From positions 1-64,000 of the forward strand of contig KB900435.1 of the NCBI GenBank assembly GCA_000378865.1: a DNA stretch of 64,000 nucleotides, given 5' to 3'. The notes beneath the pieces are model-generated. The model did not search any database, was not told the DNA's origin, and was given only the letters and a program-made list of their open reading frames with translations. Origin of the DNA: an actinobacterium SCGC AAA278-I18. Lineage in GTDB: Bacteria; Actinomycetota; Actinomycetes; Nanopelagicales; Nanopelagicaceae. The position numbers were made by a program, and so were the translations under genes. Every line of letters starts with the position of its first letter. The first letter of the stretch is position 1. This document shows, piece after piece, positions 51,540 through 59,949 of this stretch.

Positions 51540-52574
51540 ATGAAATCAATTGGCGTAGTTAATTTCTCATCAAAACCAGGCAGTGTTGAATTACAGGAGA
51601 TTGAGCGCCCAGTTGCAGGAGATGATGATGTGATTATGCAGGTTGAGGCGGTAAGTGTTTGTGGCTCAGATCTTCACCAATGGCATGGCAGCAACTCCTG
51701 GGCGGTTAATTATCCAGTTGTCTTAGGACATGAGTTTTGTGGCGTAATTGCAGAGCTTGGTAAAAATGTTAAGGCAGCTGGTAGGTGGAAAGAGGGTGAT
51801 CGAGTAGTAACTGAGACCGCTGCAGTTATTGATCTTGATTCACCAATGAGTAGGGCTGGTAAATACAACTTAGATCCAAATCGTAAAGGCTTTGGTTATG
51901 GTGTTAATGGTGGCATGACTAGGTATGCCAAGGTGGCATCTCGCTTGCTTCATAAGATTCCTGCCAATATTTCATTTGATTACGCTGCAATGACTGAGCC
52001 TTGTGCGGTTGCCTATAGCGCAACTATTGCCCCCGGTTTAGTAAAACCAGGAGATCGAATTGTGGTTTATGGCCCTGGTCCTATTGGTGTTCTTGCAGTT
52101 GCAATGGCACGTCTTGCCGGAGCTGAGGTGGCATTGGTTGGTTTAGAGAAGGATCGCACCAGATTAGAGATTGCAAAAAGTTATGGGTGTGAGGTAATTA
52201 TTGGTAGTGCAACTGATTGGGCAAAAAGTGTTGATGGTTTAGGTGCTGATGGTGTGGTTGATGCCGCTGGTGTTAGTGCATCTTTAAAACAAGCACTTGA
52301 GGTAGTTCGCCCAGATGGTTGGATCTCAAAGGTTGGTTGGGGGCCACAACCACTTGATTTTTCATTAGATCCATTGGTAGCAAAAAATGTTAATTTGCAA
52401 GGAAGTTTTTCACACAATTGGCCAATGTGGGAGCGGGTACTTAGATTATTAGAAAGTGGCAAGTTAGATTTAAAACCGGTCTTAGGTGGAGTATTTCCAA
52501 TTAATGATTGGCATAACGCCTTCGAAAAGATGGCCTCAGGTGAAATCTTAAAATCAGTAATTAAGCCGGAGTAG
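51540..52574 (+). CDS. zinc-type alcohol/polyol dehydrogenase (MDR)
   Basis: VSVCGSDLHQWHG, VVLGHEFCGVI, YGPGPIGVLAVAMARLAGA. Catalytic Zn motifs retained, structural Cys lobe degenerate. Confidence 0.87.
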   Translation: MKSIGVVNFSSKPGSVELQEIERPVAGDDDVIMQVEAVSVCGSDLHQWHGSNSWAVNYPVVLGHEFCGVIAELGKNVKAAGRWKEGDRVVTETAAVIDLDSPMSRAGKYNLDPNRKGFGYGVNGGMTRYAKVASRLLHKIPANISFDYAAMTEPCAVAYSATIAPGLVKPGDRIVVYGPGPIGVLAVAMARLAGAEVALVGLEKDRTRLEIAKSYGCEVIIGSATDWAKSVDGLGADGVVDAAGVSASLKQALEVVRPDGWISKVGWGPQPLDFSLDPLVAKNVNLQGSFSHNWPMWERVLRLLESGKLDLKPVLGGVFPINDWHNAFEKMASGEILKSVIKPE

Positions 52575-52576
52575 GA

Positions 52577-53344
52577 ATGCGTCTTAAAGATAAGGTAGTA
52601 ATTATTACTGGTGCCACAAGTGGGATTGGTAAATCACTGGCTATGCAGGTGGTTGCAGAAGGCGGCAAAGTCCTAGTACATGGAATTGAAAAATCTGATG
52701 GCGAGCAAGTTGTATCTACACTAGGAAATAGTGCATCTTTATGTATTGCCGATCTAAATGACCAAGCTGCGCCAAATAAGATTGTTGCTGCTGCTATTGC
52801 CGCCTTTGGCAAGATTGATGCGGTGGTAAATAATGCCGCTATATTCGAAAGGCATAAGCTACCCGAATTAACTCCAGAGAGCTTTGCCCGAACAATTACG
52901 ATAAATCTGCAATCATCTCTCTTTTTAATTAAGGCAGCATTACCTCACCTTTTGCAAACACAGGGGTGCGTATTAAATATTGGTTCAATTAATGCCTACA
53001 GTGGTGAGCCATCGCTACTTGCATACAGCATTAGTAAGGCGGGCATGCAAACTATGACGCGAAACCTTGCAAATACTTACGGTGTAGATAAGGTCAGATT
53101 TAATTTAATTAATCCAGGTTGGATTTTAACTGATCGCGAGTATGCCGATCAGATTAAGCGAGGATTACCGCAAGGTTGGCCGGAAACACTTGGCAAAATT
53201 AATATTCCATCAGGTGTGATGAGTACACCAGAGCAATTAGCAACCGCATGTATTTACTGGTTAGGTGATGAATCTCGTCCCTTTACTGGATCAATTGTAG
53301 ATCTTGAGCAGTTCTCAATTATTGGCAGGAATCCAGAGAAGTAA
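52577..53344 (+). CDS. SDR-family oxidoreductase
   Basis: TGATSGIGKS, NNAAIF, YSISKAG. Confidence 0.87.
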   Translation: MRLKDKVVIITGATSGIGKSLAMQVVAEGGKVLVHGIEKSDGEQVVSTLGNSASLCIADLNDQAAPNKIVAAAIAAFGKIDAVVNNAAIFERHKLPELTPESFARTITINLQSSLFLIKAALPHLLQTQGCVLNIGSINAYSGEPSLLAYSISKAGMQTMTRNLANTYGVDKVRFNLINPGWILTDREYADQIKRGLPQGWPETLGKINIPSGVMSTPEQLATACIYWLGDESRPFTGSIVDLEQFSIIGRNPEK

Positions 53345-54240
53345 TGCCAAAACTTGCCGCATTTCCAAAGGGATTTATAAAGCCATTGGTCTCTGGACAG
53401 ATGAGCATTTATGAGTGGATTAAATTAGCTGATGGTTTGCGAATTGATGGTCTTGAGTTTTATAACAACTTTGCTGATGTGAAAGATCCTGCAAATTGGC
53501 CAAAGATTAGAAAGGCGGTTGAAGATACTGGCATGGTAATTCCAATGATGTGTGCCTCACCTGATTTCACAATGCCAGATGCCGCCCTTCGCAAAAAAGA
53601 GGTTGAGCATGAGATAAAAGCAATTGAGATGAGCGCAGCACTTGGTGCTAAGTACTGCCGAGTTTTATCTGGGCAGCGCAGAAAAGATATAACTCGGGAG
53701 GAGGGAATGGGTTATGTAGTTGAATCAATTAATGCCTGTATTCCAGTTGCTGAAAAACTTGGTATTACATTAATAATAGAAAATCATTACAAGGATGATT
53801 TCTGGACCGAGCCTGAGTTTGCGCAAATGATGGATGTCTTTGTTGATTTAGTAAGCCGAATTAACTCGCCATCATTTGGTGTGAACTTTGATCCCTCAAA
53901 TGCAATTGCAGCTGGGGAGGAGCCACTTGAGCTACTTGAAAAAGTTAAGCATCGCGTCCTTACTATGCACGCCTCAGATCGCTATCTTGCAAGTGGCACT
54001 ATTGAGGATCTGCGCAAGGCAGAGGGTGGAAGTGCTGGTTATGTTTCATTTTTTAAACATGGAGTAATCGGCAAAGGATTAAATGATTATGACGCAATAT
54101 TTAAAACCTTAAAAGATGTTGGTTTTGATAGCTGGATATCAATTGAAGATGGTGTGGATGGCATGGAGCAAATGCATGAGAGCGCAGATTTCTTACGTGA
54201 AAAAATTAAAAAGTATTGGCCTAATTACCAGCCACGATAA
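53344..54240 (+). CDS. sugar phosphate isomerase/epimerase (xylose isomerase-like TIM barrel)
   Basis: GLEFYNNFAD, IIENHYKDDFWTEPEF, FGVNFDPSNAIAAGE, WISIEDGVDG metal ligand positions. Confidence 0.83.
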   Translation: MPKLAAFPKGFIKPLVSGQMSIYEWIKLADGLRIDGLEFYNNFADVKDPANWPKIRKAVEDTGMVIPMMCASPDFTMPDAALRKKEVEHEIKAIEMSAALGAKYCRVLSGQRRKDITREEGMGYVVESINACIPVAEKLGITLIIENHYKDDFWTEPEFAQMMDVFVDLVSRINSPSFGVNFDPSNAIAAGEEPLELLEKVKHRVLTMHASDRYLASGTIEDLRKAEGGSAGYVSFFKHGVIGKGLNDYDAIFKTLKDVGFDSWISIEDGVDGMEQMHESADFLREKIKKYWPNYQPR

Positions 54241-55126
54241 TATTATTTAGCGGCTTGTTATCTGCTAGTAGTTGAAGTTGAGATTCAATTAACCTTCTTG
54301 CCCGCTTTTCAAATGCAGTTGTATTTCCACCGACATGGGGTGAGATTAAAACCCCTTTTGCTTTCCAGAGTGGATGCTCGGCAGGAAGTGGCTCTGGATC
54401 TGTAACATCAAGGGCTGCGGTGATACGGCCGGAGTTAAGCTCCTTCACTAATGCATCGGTATCAACAATTGGACCACGAGCAACATTTACAAGTAATGCC
54501 CCATCCTTCATTAATGCTAATCGCTTGGCATCAAATAGATGTTTACTCTCTTTTGTGAGTGGCAAAATTAAAATCACTACATCAAGGGAGGGTAGGTGTT
54601 TATCTAAATCAGAAATTGCAATTGTCTTATCTCGCCCGCTTTGAGTGAAGGCAACAATTTCAACCGCAAACCCTGCCAGCATCTTGGCAATAGTTGTACC
54701 AATTGAGCCAAAGCCAATAATGCCAATCTTGCGATCATTAATTGATTTATTTTTTACATGCACCCAAGCAGATTTATCTTGATTGCGCACAAAATCTGCA
54801 AAGCCGCGCAGAGATGCAATTGTTAAACCAACTGCCAACTCTGCAGTTGAATCATCATGAATACTTTTTCCATTACACAAAGTAATTCCTGGGCGAATAT
54901 ATTCAATTGCATCGTCATATCCGGCATTTGGAACCTGTAATATTTTTAAGTTTGGCATCTTCTTTGTTAACTCAAGAGCAGGCCTGCCTCCCATATACCA
55001 AGGTACATAAAAGGTAATTTCAGAGAGATCCCCACCTTCGGCAGGAGTTGTTGCAGGTGAGAGCCGTTTAAACTTGCTTGGAACTTTTAGATCATCCCAC
55101 TGCGTCCAAATCACATGCTCACTCAT
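54221..55126 (-). CDS. D-2-hydroxyacid dehydrogenase family protein
   Basis: IGIIGFGSIGTTIAKMLAGF, LVNVARGPIVDTDAL, SPHVGGNT. Confidence 0.88.
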   Translation of the reverse strand: MSEHVIWTQWDDLKVPSKFKRLSPATTPAEGGDLSEITFYVPWYMGGRPALELTKKMPNLKILQVPNAGYDDAIEYIRPGITLCNGKSIHDDSTAELAVGLTIASLRGFADFVRNQDKSAWVHVKNKSINDRKIGIIGFGSIGTTIAKMLAGFAVEIVAFTQSGRDKTIAISDLDKHLPSLDVVILILPLTKESKHLFDAKRLALMKDGALLVNVARGPIVDTDALVKELNSGRITAALDVTDPEPLPAEHPLWKAKGVLISPHVGGNTTAFEKRARRLIESQLQLLADNKPLNNIIVAGN

Positions 55127-55992
55127 TACTTAATCCGCTCATTTATATCTTCAGGTACCACTACAACCTTGTTAACTAATGTACCAATCTGATCAACGGT
55201 AATTGTTACTAAATCACCAGCAAGTAATGAGATATCAAGGGGTGGCACAATTCCAGTACCAGTTGAAAGTATTGCCCCTACTGGAAAGTGTTGGCATCTA
55301 AATAGATAATCAATTAGATCATCAAAGCTTCTATTTAATGATTTAAGTGAGGTCTCAGCCTGCCAAACAATTGAGCCCCCTCTTTCAATCTTGGCATAAA
55401 TATCTAATTTTTCATGATCAACAATCTCCCAAATTGGCCTAATCATTGGGCCAAGTGCATTTGATCCGTAGTAAATCTTTGCCTGAGAAAGATATAGTGG
55501 ATTTTCTCCCTCAATATTTCTTGAGGTCATATCATTACAAATACTCATACCAATTAGCTCACTAAATTTATTAATAACTATTGCTACCTCAGGCTCTGGC
55601 ACAGAGGTCTTAGCATCTTCGCGAATTCCAACCTCACCCTCATGCCCAACAGTTCGCCGAGCAGTTGCCTTAAAAAATAACTCTGGCCGGTCTGCCTCAT
55701 AAACTAATTGGTAAACATCAGGGATTCCACTCTCTTCTTTTCTGGCATCTCTAGAGCGTTGGTAGGTAACACCAGCTCCCCAAACCTCAGAGTCGGCGGC
55801 AACTGGCGCAACTAATTTTCCCTTTACCTCTTTATTACTTGGTGCTTCATATAATTTGCGAAATGCTCCCATGTGTTGAGATAAGGCATCAGATAAGGTT
55901 TTTACGCCCTCAATTTCAAAGTACTTACCATTAATCTCTTTAACTAGTTTGTAGGCTTCAGTTGGTGTTTGAATTACTGCTAAATGACTCAT
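55126..55992 (-). CDS. fumarylacetoacetate hydrolase-family protein (2-keto-3-deoxy-pentonate dehydratase-like)
   Basis: WGAGVTYQRSRDARKEES..DVYQLVYEADRPELFFKATARRTVG and SICNDMTSRNIEGENPLYLSQAKIYYGSNALGP. Confidence 0.78.
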   Translation of the reverse strand: MSHLAVIQTPTEAYKLVKEINGKYFEIEGVKTLSDALSQHMGAFRKLYEAPSNKEVKGKLVAPVAADSEVWGAGVTYQRSRDARKEESGIPDVYQLVYEADRPELFFKATARRTVGHEGEVGIREDAKTSVPEPEVAIVINKFSELIGMSICNDMTSRNIEGENPLYLSQAKIYYGSNALGPMIRPIWEIVDHEKLDIYAKIERGGSIVWQAETSLKSLNRSFDDLIDYLFRCQHFPVGAILSTGTGIVPPLDISLLAGDLVTITVDQIGTLVNKVVVVPEDINERIK

Positions 55993-55995
55993 TTA

Positions 55996-56988
55996 CTAAA
56001 CTTCAATTCGATTAACTAAGCCTGACTCCTCTAACGCATCCCATACCGCTGCTGGAATATCTCGATCAAAATCTGTGATATTTGAGGTTAACTCTTTAAC
56101 TGTGCGAGAGCCGGTTAGCACCGCTGTTACCGCTGGGTGGCGCAGTGGGAATTGAATAGCTGCGGCGGTAAGTGGAATATTAAAATCTGCCAATAATTGC
56201 TTAATCCGTTGTGCTTTTTTAATTAACTCATCACTTGCTGGGGCGTAATCATATGTAGCACCAGCTACTGGATTAGCTAAAATTCCAGAGTTATAGACAC
56301 CACCGATTACTACGCCAGTATTTTTCTTTTTGCACTCCTTAAATAATTGATCTTGAGCTGATTGGTCAAGGAGAGAGAATCTGCCCGCAATTAAAATAAT
56401 ATCTAGATCCATCTCTTTGACTGCCTTAATCGAAGGCGCACAGTAATTCATACCAACACCAATTCCCTTTAATACTCCTTGGGAGCGAAGTTCATCTAAT
56501 ACTGGGTATGACTTTTCGATTGCCTCACCAATTCGATCATCTGCATCATGGATATAAGCGATATCAATTGAGGAGACATTCATTCTCTTTAAACTCTCTT
56601 CAATTGAGCGCAATACTCCTTCGCGAGAGAAATCAAAAACTGGGGTTACATCTGGATCGATATCAGCGAAGCTTCCTAGTGAATCATCTGCAACTGGCTT
56701 ATTTGGATCAATCTTATTTAGAACTCTGCCAACTTTGGTTGAGAGCACAAACTTCTTACCTGATTTATTAAGCGCTGCGCCAAGGCGACGTTCGGCAACT
56801 CCATAACCATAAAGTGGTGCGGTATCAAAGTAGGTAATGCCAGAATTAGCGGCTGCCAAAATGGTCGATTCGGCATCAGATTCGGCAACAGATGTAAACA
56901 AGCCCCCAAGAGGTGCAGTACCTAGCGCAAGCTTTGATACATATCTATCTATGCGCGGAATCTTTACTAATTCGCTATGACGGGCCAT
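55996..56988 (-). CDS. aldo/keto reductase (L-fucose / D-threo-aldose 1-dehydrogenase-like)
   Basis: MARHSELVKIPRIDRYVSKLALGTAPLGGLF...GITYFDTAPLYGYGVAERRLG. The ORF-track N-terminal extension to 57471 is antisense to the SDR gene. Confidence 0.82.
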   Translation of the reverse strand: MARHSELVKIPRIDRYVSKLALGTAPLGGLFTSVAESDAESTILAAANSGITYFDTAPLYGYGVAERRLGAALNKSGKKFVLSTKVGRVLNKIDPNKPVADDSLGSFADIDPDVTPVFDFSREGVLRSIEESLKRMNVSSIDIAYIHDADDRIGEAIEKSYPVLDELRSQGVLKGIGVGMNYCAPSIKAVKEMDLDIILIAGRFSLLDQSAQDQLFKECKKKNTGVVIGGVYNSGILANPVAGATYDYAPASDELIKKAQRIKQLLADFNIPLTAAAIQFPLRHPAVTAVLTGSRTVKELTSNITDFDRDIPAAVWDALEESGLVNRIEV

Positions 56989-57061
56989 TCTCGCAATAGT
57001 ATAGGAGCGCGTTGGAATAGTGAATACTGTTCGCCTATTGAGATAGCAGATCGGATAAATA

Positions 57062-57811
57062 ATGAATAGCGAGTTCGCAGGCCTTACTGCAATTATCACC
57101 GGTGCTGGTTCTGGTATTGGCCTTGAGGTTGCCAAGGGGCTAAAGCAGCGCGGTGCTACCGTCTTTGGTTTTGATATTGCTGCCGGGCAGATGGAATCTG
57201 TTGCTACCTTTATAAAGTGCGATATCGGCGATGCTGTCTCTGTTGATGCCGCCTTTGCTGAGTTTAAAAAGAAAAGTAATAAGTTAGATATTTTAATTAA
57301 TAATGCTGGAATTGGCTCACTTACTACAGTTGAAAAAGAGACAGATGAGATCTGGCATAAAGTATTAAATGTAAATGTGGTGGGAACCGCCAGAGTATCT
57401 AGAGCTGCAATCTCGATGTTAAGAGAGAGTAAATCTGGGGCAATTGTTAACACCGCTTCAATTGCTGGCACTGATGGAATTCCAAATCGTGCTGCCTATA
57501 GTGCTTCAAAGGGAGCGGTCCTTGCCTTAACACTTGCTATGGCAACTGATCATCTTGCAGATGGCATTAGAGTTAATGCGGTAAATCCGGCAACAACTGA
57601 TACACCATGGGTTAAAAGATTATTAGATCAAGCACCAGATGCTGCCGCTGCAAGATCAGCACTTGAATCGCGCCAACCAATGGGCCGCCTTGTTGCACCT
57701 ATTGAGATTGCAAATGCAATTATCTTTTTAGCAAGTCCACTACAAGCATCTGTTACTGGTACAACTATCAGTGTTGATGGCGGAATGCACTCACTTAGAA
57801 TTCCCAAATAA
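57062..57811 (+). CDS. SDR-family oxidoreductase
   Basis: TGAGSGIGLEVAKGL, NNAGIG, YSASKGA. Confidence 0.87.
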   Translation: MNSEFAGLTAIITGAGSGIGLEVAKGLKQRGATVFGFDIAAGQMESVATFIKCDIGDAVSVDAAFAEFKKKSNKLDILINNAGIGSLTTVEKETDEIWHKVLNVNVVGTARVSRAAISMLRESKSGAIVNTASIAGTDGIPNRAAYSASKGAVLALTLAMATDHLADGIRVNAVNPATTDTPWVKRLLDQAPDAAAARSALESRQPMGRLVAPIEIANAIIFLASPLQASVTGTTISVDGGMHSLRIPK

Positions 57812-58056
57812 TGCATCCAATAAATAATTATCGATTTGGTTCTTATGCAGTACTTGCTATGGGCTTAATTAATCTGCGCTATCAAACTGGCGCTGACGGT
57901 AATCTATCTAAAAGCTCAGTATTGATCAGTATTGGCGCAGTAGTGCTGCTTGCAACCTTTATTCCAAGAGTTTCTAACTTTTTTATGAACCGAATAGTTA
58001 AATTGATCTCATTAGCTCTGCTTGCATTATGTATTGCCTACGGCATATTAATTTAA
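57811..58056 (+). CDS. small hypothetical membrane protein
   Basis: 81 aa with two hydrophobic segments; ATG overlaps the SDR stop. Confidence 0.6.
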   Translation: MHPINNYRFGSYAVLAMGLINLRYQTGADGNLSKSSVLISIGAVVLLATFIPRVSNFFMNRIVKLISLALLALCIAYGILI

Positions 58057-58059
58057 TTT

Positions 58060-58320
58060 ATGGAGCTTGACCAAATAAAACAGCGGTGGAATGAGGTTTT
58101 AGATCTACTGCTGGAGAGCAACCGAATTGCTTGGCTGGCATTTTTTGATGCCCGGCTAATCTCATATCAAAATAATCAATTAACCTTAGATTTTACTGAT
58201 AGCCAAAAGTTTTCAAACCCACATGACTTTAAGCAGGTTCGTAATCCAGCCCACACTCAGGCATTAATTGATGCTATTAAAACAGTTTTAGGCATACAAC
58301 CAGCGATAATAGAGCGGTGA
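58060..58320 (+). CDS. small protein resembling the DNA polymerase III gamma/tau (DnaX) C-terminal domain
   Basis: 86 aa: IKQRWNEVLDLLLESNRIAWLAFFDARLISYQNNQLTLDFTDSQKF...ALIDAIKTVLGIQPAI follows the actinobacterial DnaX C-terminal pattern (from memory). Confidence 0.5.
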   Translation: MELDQIKQRWNEVLDLLLESNRIAWLAFFDARLISYQNNQLTLDFTDSQKFSNPHDFKQVRNPAHTQALIDAIKTVLGIQPAIIER

Positions 58321-59924
58321 AAAGATTAGCTTTCCTGTTATCACTAGTGGTGTTATCTACTAATTTTATTTCTATTGCAGATGCAGCAACTGCAAAAACT
58401 ACAATCTCATTTGCTGTTGAAAGCACACCAAATGCTGGTGAGTCACTGGTAACTTTTTATGGTCAGGTTAAGCCAGCTGCAAAGGGATCAATAATTATTA
58501 GCTCCTTTGATGGAGTTACTTGGAAAAATACCCCACTTAAAACAACATCATCAAGTAGTGGCTCATGGCGAATTACAACTATTGCAACTGCGATTAAAGC
58601 TGAGGGTCAATATAAAGCAACGGTAACAATTGGTAAGAAGAATATTATTTCTAAAGCTGCTAACTTTAAGGTTGATAACTCCCGCACATATCTCGATACC
58701 AACTCACTACTTATTCCAGGTGGGCCTGGTGGGCGTATTCATGGCGCAGATGTAAGTAGATGGCAACACCCAAATGATGCGCCGATTGATTTTAAACAGA
58801 TGTTTGATGCAGGCGTGCGTTTTGTTTTAATTAAAGGCTCTGATTCCCAAGATGTTGCAGATGCTGAAACTATGAAGTGGTTAATTGGTGATCGTAACGC
58901 TGCTCAAGCAGCTGGTTTATATACCGGTATCTATCACTACGCCTACCTTCCAAATAGCACCGATGCAGATTACGTAATAAGAGATGCGAAAGCACAAGCA
59001 CAAAAGGTTATTTGGCGTCTGGCATCCCTTGGTGGTTATAACGAGCGAGATCTGCCATTAGCGCTTGATCTTGAGAATAATTGTGTTAAGAAAAGTAAAT
59101 CTGGCGTTTGCCTTAAAACTATTGGTCGCACCCTACTTACAACCTGGACAGAGACCTGGTTAAAAACTATTGAGGAAAAAACTGGGCGCAAACCATTTAT
59201 CTACTCCTATCCAAACTTCTTAGAGAGCTCAATGGTTAGAAGTGAGGCGCTGCGGCAATACCCACTTTGGCTTGCACAGTATGGGATTAATCCAGCAGAT
59301 CCAATTGCTCAACCTGGACAGAAAACAATTGGTTGTTATGTTCACTCTTGGAGCACAGCAAACTGTTCATCGCAGTGGCAGATCTGGCAGTACTCATCAT
59401 GTGGGATTGCTAAAAAATATGGCGTGCCAAGTACGCGGTTAGATTTAAATGTTTTTCGAGGCAGCGCTGAAAGTTTCCTCTCATTAATACTTGGAAAGTG
59501 GCAACCTGAAGCAGCAGATCTACTACCCATTAATGAGCCGACAAAAATCAATATCATCTCGGTTGCAGCTACTGATACAAATGATCCAGTTGAGGTCAAT
59601 GTTGAGGTATTTAGAAGTATTGGTACGCCAGTTGTTACTGGTACGGTAATTTTTAGACCAATTGATACAACTATTAAAATTAAATCCCAATTAGCAGTAC
59701 GAGCTGCAAGTGGCAGATGGGAGCTAAGTATTGAAGGTCTACCTGCTGGCATCACTACTGGCACATTAAATTATGTTGATGTCTCTAAGACACATGCTGA
59801 TAATGAATCACCACTTTCTATCACGGTAGCACAAGGGCCAGAGCTACCTAAGCCCACAGCGACACCTAAGCCAACTACTAAACCTAAACCAGTTGATGGT
59901 TGCGCTAAACAAATAAAGAATTGA
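58317..59924 (+). CDS. secreted GH25-family lysozyme-like protein
   Basis: Signal peptide, HGADVSRWQHPN, LPLALDLENNC, PLWLAQYG; C-terminal KPTATPKPTTKPKP tail. Confidence 0.85.
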   Translation: MKRLAFLLSLVVLSTNFISIADAATAKTTISFAVESTPNAGESLVTFYGQVKPAAKGSIIISSFDGVTWKNTPLKTTSSSSGSWRITTIATAIKAEGQYKATVTIGKKNIISKAANFKVDNSRTYLDTNSLLIPGGPGGRIHGADVSRWQHPNDAPIDFKQMFDAGVRFVLIKGSDSQDVADAETMKWLIGDRNAAQAAGLYTGIYHYAYLPNSTDADYVIRDAKAQAQKVIWRLASLGGYNERDLPLALDLENNCVKKSKSGVCLKTIGRTLLTTWTETWLKTIEEKTGRKPFIYSYPNFLESSMVRSEALRQYPLWLAQYGINPADPIAQPGQKTIGCYVHSWSTANCSSQWQIWQYSSCGIAKKYGVPSTRLDLNVFRGSAESFLSLILGKWQPEAADLLPINEPTKINIISVAATDTNDPVEVNVEVFRSIGTPVVTGTVIFRPIDTTIKIKSQLAVRAASGRWELSIEGLPAGITTGTLNYVDVSKTHADNESPLSITVAQGPELPKPTATPKPTTKPKPVDGCAKQIKN

Positions 59925-59949
59925 TACCTTTCCACTACAGTTACCCTTT

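Noticed and set aside
55126-55992. 2,4-diketo-3-deoxy-L-fuconate hydrolase assignment for the FAH-family protein
   Set aside because: The DVYxxVYEADRPELFFKA and IEGENPLYLxQAK signature fits the 2-keto-3-deoxy-pentonate dehydratase branch better; left as a family-level call.
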